DNA of 64,000 nucleotides from Paracoccaceae bacterium (lineage in GTDB: Bacteria > Pseudomonadota > Alphaproteobacteria > Rhodobacterales > Rhodobacteraceae). Below the pieces are notes generated by a model. That model ran no database searches, was not told where the DNA came from, and saw nothing but the letters and a program-made list of their open reading frames with translations. The position numbers were made by a program, and so were the translations under genes. Position 1 is the first letter of the stretch. Every line of letters starts with the position of its first letter. This document shows, piece after piece, positions 17,731-27,603 of the stretch. The stretch is taken from NCBI GenBank assembly GCA_004153385.1, contig SDAL01000001.1:1054001-1118000 (forward strand), read 5' to 3'.

Positions 17731-18789
17731 TCAGGGAATCAGCAGTGATGCGTCGCCATAGGAAAAGAAACGGTACTCATGTTCAACCGCATGCGCATAA
17801 ATCTCTTTGATGCGCTGCGGGCCCATCAAGGCAGATACAAGCATCATGAGTGTAGATTTCGGCAGGTGGAAATTGGTCATCAGCGCATCGGCCACACGGA
17901 AGGTGAAACCGGGATAGATGAAAATATCGGTGGTATCACGAAACGGTGCGATGTGTCCGCTGCGGGCCGCGCTTTCGATCAGGCGCAGGGCGGTTGTGCC
18001 CACGGGGATGACACGACCGCCCGCCGCCTTGGTTGCGGCAATATCGGCGGCGGCCTCGGCGCTGACCTCGCCCCATTCGGCGTGCATCTTGTGGGTTTTG
18101 ACATCATCGACCTTCACAGGCAAAAATGTACCAGCCCCGACATGCAAGGTCACTTCCGTGAAGGCAACCCCCTTGGCGTGCAGGGCCTCCAGCAGATCGC
18201 GCGTGAAATGCAGGCTGGCGGTGGGGGCGGCCACAGCACCCGAATGACGCGCGAAAACGGTTTGATAATCGGCCTTGTCGCGGTCGTCGGGCGCCCGCAA
18301 TGCGGCGATATAAGGGGGCAATGGCATCGCACCCGCCTCTGCCAAGGCTGCGTCGAAATCATCGCCCTGCAGGTTGAAACCGATCACCATCTGGCCGTCT
18401 GCGATCGTGTGAACCTGCGCGGACAGCGCATCCGAGAACCGGATCATCTCGCCCGTCTTGAGCTTGCGCAACGGCTTGGCCAGCGCCGCCCATTGTCCGT
18501 CGGGGCGCGGCTCCAGCAAGGTGACCTCGACATTGGCGCTCACCCGTCCTTGCGCGCTGTCGCGCGTGCGCGTGCCAGACAAGCGCGCCGGGATCACCTT
18601 GGTGTTGTTCAGCACCAGCCGGTCGCCGGGCCGGAACAGATCCACCAGATCGCGCACCTGCAGATCGCGGATCGGAGCGCCCGTGGTCGCGCCTTGCGCC
18701 ACCAGCAGCTTGGCCGCATCGCGGGGATGGGCGGGGCGTGTGGCGATCAAGGTCTCTGGCAGATCGAAGTCGAAATCACTTAGTTGCAT
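17731..18789 (-). CDS. queA: tRNA preQ1(34) S-adenosylmethionine ribosyltransferase-isomerase
   Basis: Transfers ribose from SAM to preQ1 at the tRNA wobble position, giving epoxyqueuosine. It is 352 residues, full length. Family motifs include [12 protein letters not shown] at the start, [27 protein letters not shown] and [16 protein letters not shown] near the C-terminus. It begins 6 bases after the stop of the large AsmA-like gene upstream, so it probably depends on that gene's promoter and may be translationally coupled. Confidence 0.95.
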   Translation of the reverse strand: MQLSDFDFDLPETLIATRPAHPRDAAKLLVAQGATTGAPIRDLQVRDLVDLFRPGDRLVLNNTKVIPARLSGTRTRDSAQGRVSANVEVTLLEPRPDGQWAALAKPLRKLKTGEMIRFSDALSAQVHTIADGQMVIGFNLQGDDFDAALAEAGAMPLPPYIAALRAPDDRDKADYQTVFARHSGAVAAPTASLHFTRDLLEALHAKGVAFTEVTLHVGAGTFLPVKVDDVKTHKMHAEWGEVSAEAAADIAATKAAGGRVIPVGTTALRLIESAARSGHIAPFRDTTDIFIYPGFTFRVADALMTNFHLPKSTLMMLVSALMGPQRIKEIYAHAVEHEYRFFSYGDASLLIP

Positions 18790-18795
18790 AGTCGC

Positions 18796-21700
18796 CTATT
18801 GTGTTGGCAGCACCGGCGGATCATCGCGAAACAGGTTGCGAACCGCGCCCGGCGCAAGAAGAGAAAGCGGGTTGATCTTGGCTTTGGGCGCAGCTTTGGA
18901 CCCCCGCAGGTGATAGGTCAGACCGAACAACCCCTCGCCGCGCCGCGTCAGGATCTGACCGATCCCGTTCACGATGTAAAGCGGAGAGATCAGGCCCTGC
19001 ATGTCCAGAATATCGCGCGCCAGATCGTAGGTGCCGTTCATCGTGATCCCGAGCGACGCCCCCGTGGCGCGGGCCTCGGCCAAAGTGAAACGGTTGTTTT
19101 CCAGCCGGAAGCGGGCATAGGCTTCGTTGAACACAATCCCGTCGCCGTTCAACTGCTCAACCAGCCCCACAATCGAGGCCGCCGACAGGATGGACGCCAG
19201 CGTGGGCGCATTCAAAATGCCGATATTGCGGATTTCTGCCTCGCCATCATAGCCGGACGCCCCGACAGGGGACAGGTTGACCGTCGCCTGCCCGCCTTTG
19301 GCATTGTCAAACAGCTTTGCCGAACGCAGCAATCCACCCGTATCATCGGCCTCAAGCCTAAGCGCGGCGCGCCCTGACGCCGCAGGGCCGATGGCCCCGC
19401 GCACAGCCGCGCCCCCGTTCAGCTGCGCCTCGAATGCGCCGTTAAATCCGGCCTGTGTGTTGAACGCACCACGGAAATTGCTCAGCAGCAACTCGTCGGT
19501 CAGGATCACCCGATCCAGCCTCACCGAAAGCGGTGTGCTTTGCTGGCCCTGCCCTGCCTTGGCCGCGCCAGCGCCGCCCACACCGCTTTTGGGCATCTGG
19601 GCCAAACGCAAGGTGCCCGAACGCACCGATACACCCGGCGGGGCATTGCGCCCCTGACCCAACAAATCCGCAGCACCTGAAAACCATGACCCGATGCGCA
19701 AGGTGTCAAAGCGCGCACGCTCCAGCCCTGCACCGTTCGGCCGCAATGCGACAGAGCCTGTGGCCGTCAGCCCGCCCGCCTCAAGGTGCAGCTTGTCCAC
19801 GGTCGGCGGCTGCGACAACGCACCGGAGATTTCCAGCAGCCCTTTGGCATTTGCAGGCTTGGACCAGTCGATCTGCGGAATGGAGATGCCGATCCCCTTC
19901 ATGTCGCTACGCAGTTCATATCGGGTCGTCTGGCCAGATCGCAGTTGCAGATGCAGCGCCGCCCAGCCGCTACCGCTCAGGGTTTTGTCGGGCAATGCCA
20001 CGCCAAGCGCGGTCAGTCCCTCGGGGGTGATGTTCAGATATCCCTCGACACTGGAACGCCCTGCCCCCTGCGGACCGATCTTTTGCTTCCACCATGCATC
20101 AAAGCGCAAGTTCTCCAGCAGCCCCCGCCCGCCAATGCGCAGACCCGCCTCCGGATCGGCCATCATCCGGAACTCCTTGGAGCGGATGGTCTTGCCAGGA
20201 ACAATCTTGTCACTCGAGACATCGGTCAGCCGTGCGGACACATCATAATCGAAATCTTCGGGTTTCAGCCCTTTCATCATCGGGAATTTCAGACGTGTGC
20301 GGGCTTCGGCCCACCCTTGCGCCAGATCGGTGCTTTTGCCCGCCTTCGACAAAAAGTTGAACGGTGGTTCGTCCAGGAGCGACAGCGTGGCCGGTATCTG
20401 TGACCGCGTGACCAGCATGATATCTGCTGGGGCGGGTTTCTGGCGGATATCACCGATACGCAAGGTCGTATCGCCCACCTCGATCCGTCCGCCGTTCGAC
20501 GCTGTGATCGCCCCTTCCTCGACCATCATCGTGTAATATTTGCCATCCAGCGAGGCAAACCCCCGCGCTTCTTGCACATTGGGCAGGGTCTTGACCGCAC
20601 GCACATCCGCGCCGCTGAACTCGTAGCCCAGATTAAGGCGTGGCGCCTCGCCCGGCCCGATGCGCACAGCCGCCTGCACGTTTTTCAACTGTCCCTCGGC
20701 GATATTTTCCTGCGCCCATTTGCGCGCGGGCGTCACCAACAGCGGTGGCCACAGCGCCAAAAGGTTGCCGGATGAAATCTGGTTGATGCCTGCGTCAAGC
20801 GACACATGCCAACCCCGCTGGTCGGCGGCAACGCTGCCGTGGGCGCTCAGCTGGGTATTCTCCTCGATCAGTTGCATCTGGCCCAGATCGACATGGAACG
20901 GATCAAGGTCGATGCGCAATTCCAGTGCGCCATCCGAGAAATGCGCCGGTTGTTCCAGCACCCCTTCCGGATCAAGTTTGAGGTCATTCAGCGCGATCTG
21001 GGCAAGCAGCTGTTTCGGCAGACCGTTGTGGAAGTTTTTCAACAGAACCTGACCATCTGCATCCAGCAGCAATGCAGCACTCGCCAGTCCGAATTTCTCG
21101 ATCGCGATGCGCTGGCCTTCGGGATCGTATTTCAGCTCAAGATCCGCGCCGTCGAACGCGATCGGCTTTGCGCCTTCGGCCGGGCTCAGGGCACCGGCTG
21201 CAATCGTCAGTTTGGCGTTCATGCCGGACAGTTCGCCTGCCTCGTCCACGTAGGTGCTGATCGATCCCGAAATCGGCGCATCAAGCACTGCAAGCGCGGC
21301 CAACGCGGGTGATTGAACGGCCAGATCGCGGGCGGGCATTCCGGTGACGGTCGAACCGAAACTGGCGCGACTGCTGTCTTTATAGGTCGTGGCCCCAAGC
21401 GACAGCTGCGCCGGCTTCTCGTCCTGCTCGCCGATATTCAACCCAAGCACCAGCGCGATTTTCTCGTTGTCTTGGGTCAGTTTGAACCGCCCATCGGACA
21501 CACGCCAGACGCGATCAAGGCGCGTGTCATCCAGCCGGATATCGATCGTATCGGCACGAATTTCGCTCAGATCACGCAATACCGGCGTCGCAAATGCCTT
21601 TTCGACCGCATCTGTCACATCTGTCAGGCTGGAGATCTTGATATGGCTTACGTTGCCTGCGCCACCAAGATCGATGTCCAGCGAACCGTCTTCGAGGCGA

Positions 21701-22167
21701 CGCAACGACACGGCCGCCCCTGCAAGCGTGATCGACGAAAGCGCCAGACGTCGGCGCAAAAGCGGCCCCGGACGCACGGCGGCCTGAAGTTCAGGCACAA
21801 GCGCAATGGGACGCCCCGACGGGGCCAGCAATTCAACATCATGCAGCCGGATCTGGGGCTGGAACCCTTTTGCAACAACCAGATCCGCGCCGCCAGAAAG
21901 CCGTGCCTTGAGCGTGCCGGCCAAGGCGGAATTAACGCGCGCCTCGACCTTGTCCATTGCCCAGTCAGGCACTTGGAACGGCTTTTGGCTAAGCATCAGC
22001 GCCGCCACAAATCCAACCAACAGACATAAAGGTAAAATCACACAGATCGTGGCCAGCCACCCCAACAGCATCCGGCCCCGCCTGCGGCGCGCCCTGTGCG
22101 GGGCGGCTTCAGGGACCGAAGGCGGATCAGCGAGGGGCGCGGGCGGCTGGGATCGCCTCATGCGCAT
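18796..22167 (-). CDS. AsmA/YhdP-like envelope protein
   Basis: A 1123-residue protein with a cytoplasmic Arg-rich N-terminus (RARRRRGR), one membrane helix at about residues 33-60 and a very long periplasmic part rich in short beta strands. The second half resembles the DUF3971/AsmA C-terminal region (ISPLYIVNGIGQILTRRGEGLFGLTYHL near the end). AsmA-like proteins such as YhdP and TamB are beta-groove proteins implicated in lipid transport to the outer membrane. This role is inferred by family. It is the promoter-proximal partner of queA and is divergent from bcp. Confidence 0.8.
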   Translation of the reverse strand: MRMRRSQPPAPLADPPSVPEAAPHRARRRRGRMLLGWLATICVILPLCLLVGFVAALMLSQKPFQVPDWAMDKVEARVNSALAGTLKARLSGGADLVVAKGFQPQIRLHDVELLAPSGRPIALVPELQAAVRPGPLLRRRLALSSITLAGAAVSLRRLEDGSLDIDLGGAGNVSHIKISSLTDVTDAVEKAFATPVLRDLSEIRADTIDIRLDDTRLDRVWRVSDGRFKLTQDNEKIALVLGLNIGEQDEKPAQLSLGATTYKDSSRASFGSTVTGMPARDLAVQSPALAALAVLDAPISGSISTYVDEAGELSGMNAKLTIAAGALSPAEGAKPIAFDGADLELKYDPEGQRIAIEKFGLASAALLLDADGQVLLKNFHNGLPKQLLAQIALNDLKLDPEGVLEQPAHFSDGALELRIDLDPFHVDLGQMQLIEENTQLSAHGSVAADQRGWHVSLDAGINQISSGNLLALWPPLLVTPARKWAQENIAEGQLKNVQAAVRIGPGEAPRLNLGYEFSGADVRAVKTLPNVQEARGFASLDGKYYTMMVEEGAITASNGGRIEVGDTTLRIGDIRQKPAPADIMLVTRSQIPATLSLLDEPPFNFLSKAGKSTDLAQGWAEARTRLKFPMMKGLKPEDFDYDVSARLTDVSSDKIVPGKTIRSKEFRMMADPEAGLRIGGRGLLENLRFDAWWKQKIGPQGAGRSSVEGYLNITPEGLTALGVALPDKTLSGSGWAALHLQLRSGQTTRYELRSDMKGIGISIPQIDWSKPANAKGLLEISGALSQPPTVDKLHLEAGGLTATGSVALRPNGAGLERARFDTLRIGSWFSGAADLLGQGRNAPPGVSVRSGTLRLAQMPKSGVGGAGAAKAGQGQQSTPLSVRLDRVILTDELLLSNFRGAFNTQAGFNGAFEAQLNGGAAVRGAIGPAASGRAALRLEADDTGGLLRSAKLFDNAKGGQATVNLSPVGASGYDGEAEIRNIGILNAPTLASILSAASIVGLVEQLNGDGIVFNEAYARFRLENNRFTLAEARATGASLGITMNGTYDLARDILDMQGLISPLYIVNGIGQILTRRGEGLFGLTYHLRGSKAAPKAKINPLSLLAPGAVRNLFRDDPPVLPTQ

Positions 22168-22303
22168 ATGGCTTTCAACACAACAAGGATGCGTTTTGAT
22201 GGCTGCATACGTCTTAAAACTCGTTCACCTGCGACTGTTGCTCTTATCCATGCAATAAATACAATCATGATGCACCCGAGAAAACAGCGACGAGGACCAT
22301 ATT

Positions 22304-22780
22304 ATGCCCGCAATCGGCGAAACAGCGCCAGATTTCACCCTGCCCCGCACCGCAAATGCGACGCAAGAGACATCTCTTACCCTATCCGATCTGGCCCCTA
22401 AAAAGGTGGTTTTGTATTTCTATCCCAAAGACAACACCCCCGGCTGCACGACCGAGGCGCTGGAGTTCACGCGGCTCTCGGCACAATTCGCCGATGCGGA
22501 TACCGTGGTTCTGGGCGTGTCGAAAGATACGCTTAAAAAGCATGAGAATTTCTGCGCGAAACATGATCTTAACGTCATTTTGCTATCGGATGCCGACGGT
22601 GATGTGTGCGAACGCTACGGCGTTTGGAACGAGAAACAGATGTATGGAAAAACATTCATGGGGATCACCCGCGCCACATTCCTGATCGGTCGTGACGGCA
22701 AGCTGGCAGAGATCTGGCCCAAGGTCAAAGTGGCAGGCCACGCCGACGCTGTTTTGGAGACCGCGCGCTCCCTGCCGTGA
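22304..22780 (+). CDS. bcp: Thioredoxin-dependent peroxiredoxin (Bcp/PrxQ)
   Basis: A 158-residue peroxidase that reduces H2O2 and organic hydroperoxides. Peroxidatic cysteine C48 lies in YPKDNTPGCTTEALEF. The resolving cysteine found five residues later in E. coli Bcp is leucine here, so this is probably a 1-Cys or differently resolved form; C83 (ENFCAKH) is another cysteine. The C-terminal GITRATFLIGRDG is typical. It is transcribed alone, divergent from the AsmA-like gene, with a hairpin after it. Confidence 0.93.
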   Translation: MPAIGETAPDFTLPRTANATQETSLTLSDLAPKKVVLYFYPKDNTPGCTTEALEFTRLSAQFADADTVVLGVSKDTLKKHENFCAKHDLNVILLSDADGDVCERYGVWNEKQMYGKTFMGITRATFLIGRDGKLAEIWPKVKVAGHADAVLETARSLP

Positions 22781-23138
22781 TGTGCCACCTGCCCTGATCG
22801 ATTATGTGTGCGCCTTCGATCAGGGCGTGCGCCCGCCGGCGTACCGTGCGCCCGGCATCGCCCGGCGTGCCGAAAATCGGGTCGGGTAAAATGTCACAGT
22901 TCCCGGCAAATATTTGTTTGCGTGGATGCGAACGCCTCTATCGGCAAAAACCCGCTCATTACCGGCCGGTTCACACCGCTCACGCAGGTGAGACCGTGAA
23001 ATATGTTGCCAGCGCGTGGTCGGAATTGTTAAGCCCCGAAAGTCATACACAAGAGGGGCAGTTTATCTGACCCGGAAAAGGTGGCATATCTGCAACACAC
23101 CACGCAGACACGCTATCGCAAACGACAGGATCACGCCC
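22781..23138. other. Intergenic region after bcp
   Basis: The left part holds an 11-bp perfect inverted repeat (22791-22801 with 22816-22826, 14-base loop), a likely terminator for bcp although without a T run. I see no convincing gene, operator or RNA in the rest, which must include the promoter of the M23 peptidase gene. Confidence 0.5.
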
Positions 23139-24455
23139 TTGCCAAGACGCCTTATCGACCGCACGAACACCACTCTGGAACGCTGGCTTCCAGAACAACG
23201 CCTGTTCATGAAGTCTGATACGGCCACGCGTTTTGTCCGGCTGCGCCCATTGACCCAAGCCACCGTTCTGGCCGTGGGCGGGGTGTTGTTTGCGTGGGCC
23301 ACTATCGCGACCTCGCTTTTATTTATCGACAGCATGTCCCAAGGCTCGGTGGAGCATCGCGCCGCCGCCGCGCGCAGTGCCTTCGAACAGCGTCTTGATA
23401 GCCTTGCCAAGGAACGCGACAAGCGCTCCAACGAGGCCCTTGCCGCCCAGGACCGTTTCCAGACCGCCCTTGATCAGGTTTCGCAGATGCAATCGTCGTT
23501 GCTCAACTCAGAAGAGCACCGCCGCGAGCTGGAAACCGGCATTCACGTGATCCAGCAAACCCTGCGTCAGGTGATGCACGAGCGTGACGCGGCCCGCGAG
23601 ACCCTTGCCGCACTGCAAGACGAGGCAGGTGGACCGGGCAACACGTTGACCGCCCAGACCGATGATATGAAGCAGACCGTCGATATGCTCAGCGCGGTTC
23701 TTGGCACCACCACACAGGCGCGCGATATGGCCGAGGCCCAAGCCGAAGATGCCCGCGAAGAGGCGCAGAAAATCGCGCTCGCCAAACGCCAGCTCGAAGA
23801 GCGTAACGACGAGATTTTCTCGACGCTGGAGAATGCGGTCACTGTCTCGATGTCGCCGTTCGACAAGATGTTCACACAGGCGGGCATGGACCCCGACCAT
23901 ATCCTGTCGGTTGTGCGCCGTGGATATTCGGGCACCGGCGGCCCGCTTGGCACTGTTTCGCTGTCGTCCAAAAGCCCTGCGGCCATTACCGAAGATGACA
24001 GACGCGCCCAGTCGATTTTGCAAAAGCTCGACGAGATGAACATGTACCGGATTGCCGCCGACAAGCTGCCTTTCGCAATGCCGCTTCATAACGCGTTCCG
24101 CTATTCCTCGCCCTTCGGCTATCGCTGGGGCCGTCTGCATGCGGGCGTCGATATGGCGGTGTCGATGCACACCCCGGTTTATGCGCCAGCCGATGGGGTG
24201 GTGACCTTTGCCGGTGTTCAGCGCGGGTATGGCAATGTGGTGAAAATCCGGCACGAATTCGGCGTGTCGACCGTGTATGGCCACCTTTCGAAAATCCGCG
24301 TGAGCAAGGGTCAAAATATCTCGCAAGGCGACCGGATCGCTGATAGTGGTAACACAGGACGGTCAACTGGCCCGCATTTGCACTATGAAATTCGCGTTGG
24401 GGGTAAGCCCGTCGATCCGATGACCTTCATCAAGGCTGCCAAGAATGTTTTCTAA
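23139..24455 (+). CDS. M23 family metallopeptidase (LytM domain), membrane-anchored
   Basis: About 438 residues. Parts in order: a cytoplasmic N-terminus, one transmembrane helix (VLAVGGVLFAWATIATSLLFI, about residues 48-68), a long coiled coil (about 75-230), and a C-terminal M23 domain. The domain has zinc-ligand motifs HAGVD and HLHYEIR with HEFG and YGHL. TTG 23139 is preferred as start: CAGGA lies 8 bases before it and the protein then starts as relatives do (PRRLIDRTNTTLERWLPEQR). It is expected to be a peptidoglycan endopeptidase or amidase activator. The first catalytic segment (RYSSPFGYRWGRLHAGVDM) retains the histidine and aspartate. It overlaps the bactofilin gene by 11 bases. Confidence 0.87.
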   Translation: MPRRLIDRTNTTLERWLPEQRLFMKSDTATRFVRLRPLTQATVLAVGGVLFAWATIATSLLFIDSMSQGSVEHRAAAARSAFEQRLDSLAKERDKRSNEALAAQDRFQTALDQVSQMQSSLLNSEEHRRELETGIHVIQQTLRQVMHERDAARETLAALQDEAGGPGNTLTAQTDDMKQTVDMLSAVLGTTTQARDMAEAQAEDAREEAQKIALAKRQLEERNDEIFSTLENAVTVSMSPFDKMFTQAGMDPDHILSVVRRGYSGTGGPLGTVSLSSKSPAAITEDDRRAQSILQKLDEMNMYRIAADKLPFAMPLHNAFRYSSPFGYRWGRLHAGVDMAVSMHTPVYAPADGVVTFAGVQRGYGNVVKIRHEFGVSTVYGHLSKIRVSKGQNISQGDRIADSGNTGRSTGPHLHYEIRVGGKPVDPMTFIKAAKNVF

Positions 24456-24933
24456 AAGCAAAATCCACGAACCCGGCCCCAAGGCTGGCGATCAAGATAC
24501 CACCAAACAAGACATGGGCGGCAAAAGCGATTTCGCCACCCCCGCTCCCAGTCCGCGAGGCAAGCCTGCAGTGTCCGTACTCTCCTCCGATCTAAGCATT
24601 ACCGGCAATATTCGCACCACTGGCGATGTGCAGGTCGAAGGTGTGGTTGAGGGCGACATTCACGCCCACCTGCTGACAGTGGGCGAAACCGCCACCATCA
24701 AAGGCGAAATCGTGGCCGATGATATCGTGGTCAACGGTCGTGTTGTGGGCCGTGTACGCGGGTTGAAGGTGCGCCTGACGGCCACCGCGCGGGTCGAGGG
24801 TGATATCATCCACAAGACCATCGCAATCGAATCCGGTGCGCATTTCGAAGGCTCTGTCCAACGTCAGGAAGATCCGCTGAAAACCGGAGAGCAGCGCAAA
24901 CTTGCGGCCCCGCAGCCCGATCAGGACGCGTGA
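24445..24933 (+). CDS. Bactofilin
   Basis: A 162-residue polymer-forming cytoskeletal protein. The beta-helical core runs from about residue 42 to 140 (VSVLSSDLSITGNIRTTGDVQVEGVV onward as short repeated strands), flanked by disordered ends: a Pro/Gly-rich N-terminus and a Gln/Pro C-terminus. The start codon lies inside the end of the M23 peptidase gene (11-base overlap), implying translational coupling. Bactofilin and LytM-peptidase pairs are known to act together in local cell-wall shaping, for example in Helicobacter. A strong terminator follows. Confidence 0.92.
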   Translation: MFSKSKIHEPGPKAGDQDTTKQDMGGKSDFATPAPSPRGKPAVSVLSSDLSITGNIRTTGDVQVEGVVEGDIHAHLLTVGETATIKGEIVADDIVVNGRVVGRVRGLKVRLTATARVEGDIIHKTIAIESGAHFEGSVQRQEDPLKTGEQRKLAAPQPDQDA

Positions 24934-24962
24934 TCCGCAAGGCGGATGACAGATAATCCGGG

Positions 24963-24987
24963 GGGCAGCCAAGTGGCTGCCCTTTTT
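24963..24987. terminator. Terminator of the M23-bactofilin operon
   Basis: GGGCAGCC (24963-24970), loop AAGT, GGCTGCCC (24975-24982), then five T. It directly abuts the end of the convergent SDR gene (24990). Confidence 0.9.
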
Positions 24988-24989
24988 CG

Positions 24990-25724
24990 TCAATTCATCC
25001 GTTTTGTCAGTCTGAGCGACGCCCAATAGGGTAGCATTTGCAGAACCTTCAGCCCGTAAGTTAGTTTTTTCGGAAAATGCACCTCGAACCGGTTCGACTG
25101 CAATCCGTGCAAGATCGCTGACGCGGCCTCATCGGGTTCTATAATAAAGGGCATGTCGAAATCGTTCTTTTGGGTCAGTCGGGTGTTTACAAAGCCCGGC
25201 GATATCAATCGCACATCAATTTGCGGCGCGTATTCCACCCTGAGCGTTTGGGCAAGGTTGATAACCGCCGCTTTCGAGGCGGAATAAAACTGCCCCTTGG
25301 GAAGGCCGAAATACCCCGCAACAGAGCCGAAAATCCCCAACATGCCGCCTTTGCGTAAAAGCCGTGGCGCGGCTTTGGCAAAAGCCAGCGTGCCCATAAC
25401 ATTCACGATCAGAAGCTGTTCTGCCGCCTCCAGTCCGATATCGGCCACGCGACCGGGATCGTAGATCGCGGCGGTGGTGATCATGGCATCAAGGCTCCCC
25501 GGCCCAAGCGACGCCTCTGCATGAGACAGGCTTTCCCGATCGGCGACATCCACACATAACACGCGGTGATGGTCTCCCAGCTCCGCACGCAAGGCAACAA
25601 GTGGCGCCTCGCTGCGTGCAGACAAAATCAGATGCGCGCCTTTTTCATGCAAGGCCCGTGCAAGTGCCTCCCCGATTCCGGAGCTTGCCCCGACAAGCCA
25701 AACCGTTTTCCCCGAAAAATCCAT
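24990..25724 (-). CDS. Short-chain dehydrogenase/reductase
   Basis: A 244-residue NAD(P)-dependent oxidoreductase. The cofactor motif GASSGIGEA is near residue 14 and the catalytic motif YSASK near residue 153, with the upstream serine in FGSVAGYFG. The start at 25724 (MDFSGKTVWLVGASSGIG) is preceded by GGAGCAGGTG. The C-terminal part (LTYGLKVLQMLPYWASLRL) is mildly hydrophobic, as in SDRs that act on lipid-like substrates. No substrate can be named. Confidence 0.87.
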   Translation of the reverse strand: MDFSGKTVWLVGASSGIGEALARALHEKGAHLILSARSEAPLVALRAELGDHHRVLCVDVADRESLSHAEASLGPGSLDAMITTAAIYDPGRVADIGLEAAEQLLIVNVMGTLAFAKAAPRLLRKGGMLGIFGSVAGYFGLPKGQFYSASKAAVINLAQTLRVEYAPQIDVRLISPGFVNTRLTQKNDFDMPFIIEPDEAASAILHGLQSNRFEVHFPKKLTYGLKVLQMLPYWASLRLTKRMN

Positions 25725-25804
25725 CACCTGCTCCCATTCCATCGCCCAAACGGCCACAAATACCAACGCAGGCGGACCGGTTCGGGTTTCATGCGAAGGG
25801 CCGA

Positions 25805-26389
25805 TCAGCCGCCTTGCGGACCAGCCCACGCATGCGTGGGGGCCTGCAAAGCCTGTTGCACCGCGTCCAGCAATTGTGCCGGGGGCGTGGTCCCCTCAAG
25901 GCGCAGCACCGCAACCGTCTGGCCGCTCAGCCATTCCTGATGGCGTCCGTAGGATCGTCCGCTAAAATAGGGATCGTCATAAGATGCGGCCCATTTCAGG
26001 AATTTACTGTAGATGAGTGCCATATCGCCGTCCGGCGCGATCCGTGCGCCGTGGCGGTCATGCTCGCGTCTGCGCAGGCGGGCCAATCGGATCGGTGTGG
26101 GTGTGTAGAGATAGACGATCAACTGCGCACCATCGATCACCGCATCGCCCCAGCCATCCGCCGAGCCGCATAAAACCCAGCCGCGTGCTGCCTCGGCACG
26201 GGCCTGATCTTGCGCGATCAGCGCGCATCGTTGGTCAGCAGGGCGTTTGGTGGTAAACGGCGGATCTGTCGCCTCCCAGAAATAGGCATCGGTATCGAGA
26301 AGCGCCAGACCATAGTGCGCGGCCAAGGCGCGCCCCAAAGTGGACACACCCGCCCCGGCCGCCCCTGTGATATAAACCCGTATTGCCAT
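25805..26389 (-). CDS. P-loop NTPase, small-molecule-kinase-like
   Basis: 194 residues. The Walker A motif GAAGAGVSTLGRAL is at residues 8-21 and LLDTDAYFWEATDPPF follows as in adenylate or shikimate kinase-like proteins that bind an acceptor. WVLCGSADGWGD is probably the strand with the second acidic region, and RLARLRRREHDRHG looks like a LID segment. ATG 26389 begins right before the P-loop. I do not recognise a specific substrate. It may be cotranscribed with the SDR downstream (80 bases). Confidence 0.75.
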   Translation of the reverse strand: MAIRVYITGAAGAGVSTLGRALAAHYGLALLDTDAYFWEATDPPFTTKRPADQRCALIAQDQARAEAARGWVLCGSADGWGDAVIDGAQLIVYLYTPTPIRLARLRRREHDRHGARIAPDGDMALIYSKFLKWAASYDDPYFSGRSYGRHQEWLSGQTVAVLRLEGTTPPAQLLDAVQQALQAPTHAWAGPQGG

Positions 26390-26575
26390 CGCGCCCCCAC
26401 TGCTTTGCCGCACAAGCGAACCCGGCACGGGGGCGCTGGTCGAGCAGTTAACGATAACCTGCGATATCCTTTTATAAATTGCAACGCCGCGACCACCGCC
26501 TGTCGCGCGGTCCTGTTCGCATGTAAACGTCTCACGAACCGGACCGCGCGCAGGCCCTGGATTAACGCGCCACGA

Positions 26576-27562
26576 TCAGTTCAGGGCCTCGTCGGTGATA
26601 TCGAGCGTATAGGCCCCCTCCGGCCGTGCCGAGATAACCGGATCCGATCCACCGTTCATCAACACCTCGACCGTGCGCTCGTAATCGGCCGGATCGAGCG
26701 CCCCGTTGGACCCTGCGGTCAATTTGGCCACTTCCGACATCATGCGTTTTTGATGCTCCTCGGTTTGCGCGCCGGACATATCGTTGTCCAGAACGATCAT
26801 CGCGGCCTCGTCGGGATTTTCCTCGGCCCATTTCCAGCCCTTCATCGATGCCCGCACGAACTTGACCATCTTCTCGCGGAAGGCCGGATCTTTCAGGTTG
26901 TCTTCCAGAACCCACAGCCCGTCCTCAAGCGTTGCCACGCCCTCGTCTTCATATTTGAATGTCACCAGTTGATCTGGCGTCAGACCCGCGTCAATAAGCT
27001 GCCAATATTCGTTATATGTCATGGTCGAGATGCACGCCGCCTGCTTTTGCAAAAGCGGATCCACATTAAATCCCTGTTTGAGCACCTCGACACCGTTGTC
27101 CGACCCGTCAGTGGGAATGCCAAGCGTGCTCATCCAGCTGAGAAACGGGTATTCATTGCCACCGAACCACACGCCAAGCGTCTTGCCGCGAAAATCCTCA
27201 GGCGTTTCGATTTCATTTTCCTTCAGGCAGGTCAGCATCATGCCTGAGGTTTTGAAAGGTTGCGCAATATTGACAAGAGGCAGGCCTTTTTCACGTGCCG
27301 CCAAAGCCGAGGGCATCCAGTCGACGGTCACATCCGCGCCGCCGCCCGCCATCACCTGCGCAGGGGCCACATCGGGGCCGCCTGCCAGAATTTCGACATC
27401 AATCCCCTCGTCATCGTAGAACCCTTCTTCCTGCGCTACGTAATACCCCGCAAACTGGGCTTGTGTGACCCATTTGAGTTGCAGTGTCACATCGGCTGCG
27501 GCAGCGGGGCTGGCCGCCCAAAGCGCGACAAGCGACGCCCCCATCATCCAGTTTTTCATCAT
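26576..27562 (-). CDS. ABC transporter substrate-binding protein, NMT1/THI5-like
   Basis: A 328-residue periplasmic binding protein with signal peptide (residues 1-23, cleavage after AAAA), then VTLQLKWVTQAQFAGYYVAQEEGFY, the hallmark of the NMT1/THI5 group. That group binds pyrimidine precursors of thiamine and other heteroaromatic or sulfonate ligands. AGGAGAG precedes the ATG pair at 27562. It is the last gene of a run that begins with two pyrimidine-degradation enzymes, so uracil, thymine or a related compound is the probable ligand. This is inferred from context. Confidence 0.88.
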   Translation of the reverse strand: MMKNWMMGASLVALWAASPAAAADVTLQLKWVTQAQFAGYYVAQEEGFYDDEGIDVEILAGGPDVAPAQVMAGGGADVTVDWMPSALAAREKGLPLVNIAQPFKTSGMMLTCLKENEIETPEDFRGKTLGVWFGGNEYPFLSWMSTLGIPTDGSDNGVEVLKQGFNVDPLLQKQAACISTMTYNEYWQLIDAGLTPDQLVTFKYEDEGVATLEDGLWVLEDNLKDPAFREKMVKFVRASMKGWKWAEENPDEAAMIVLDNDMSGAQTEEHQKRMMSEVAKLTAGSNGALDPADYERTVEVLMNGGSDPVISARPEGAYTLDITDEALN

Positions 27563-27603
27563 TCTCTCCTGTTGGTCATTTTGCAATTTTTATTGCTATT
27601 GGG

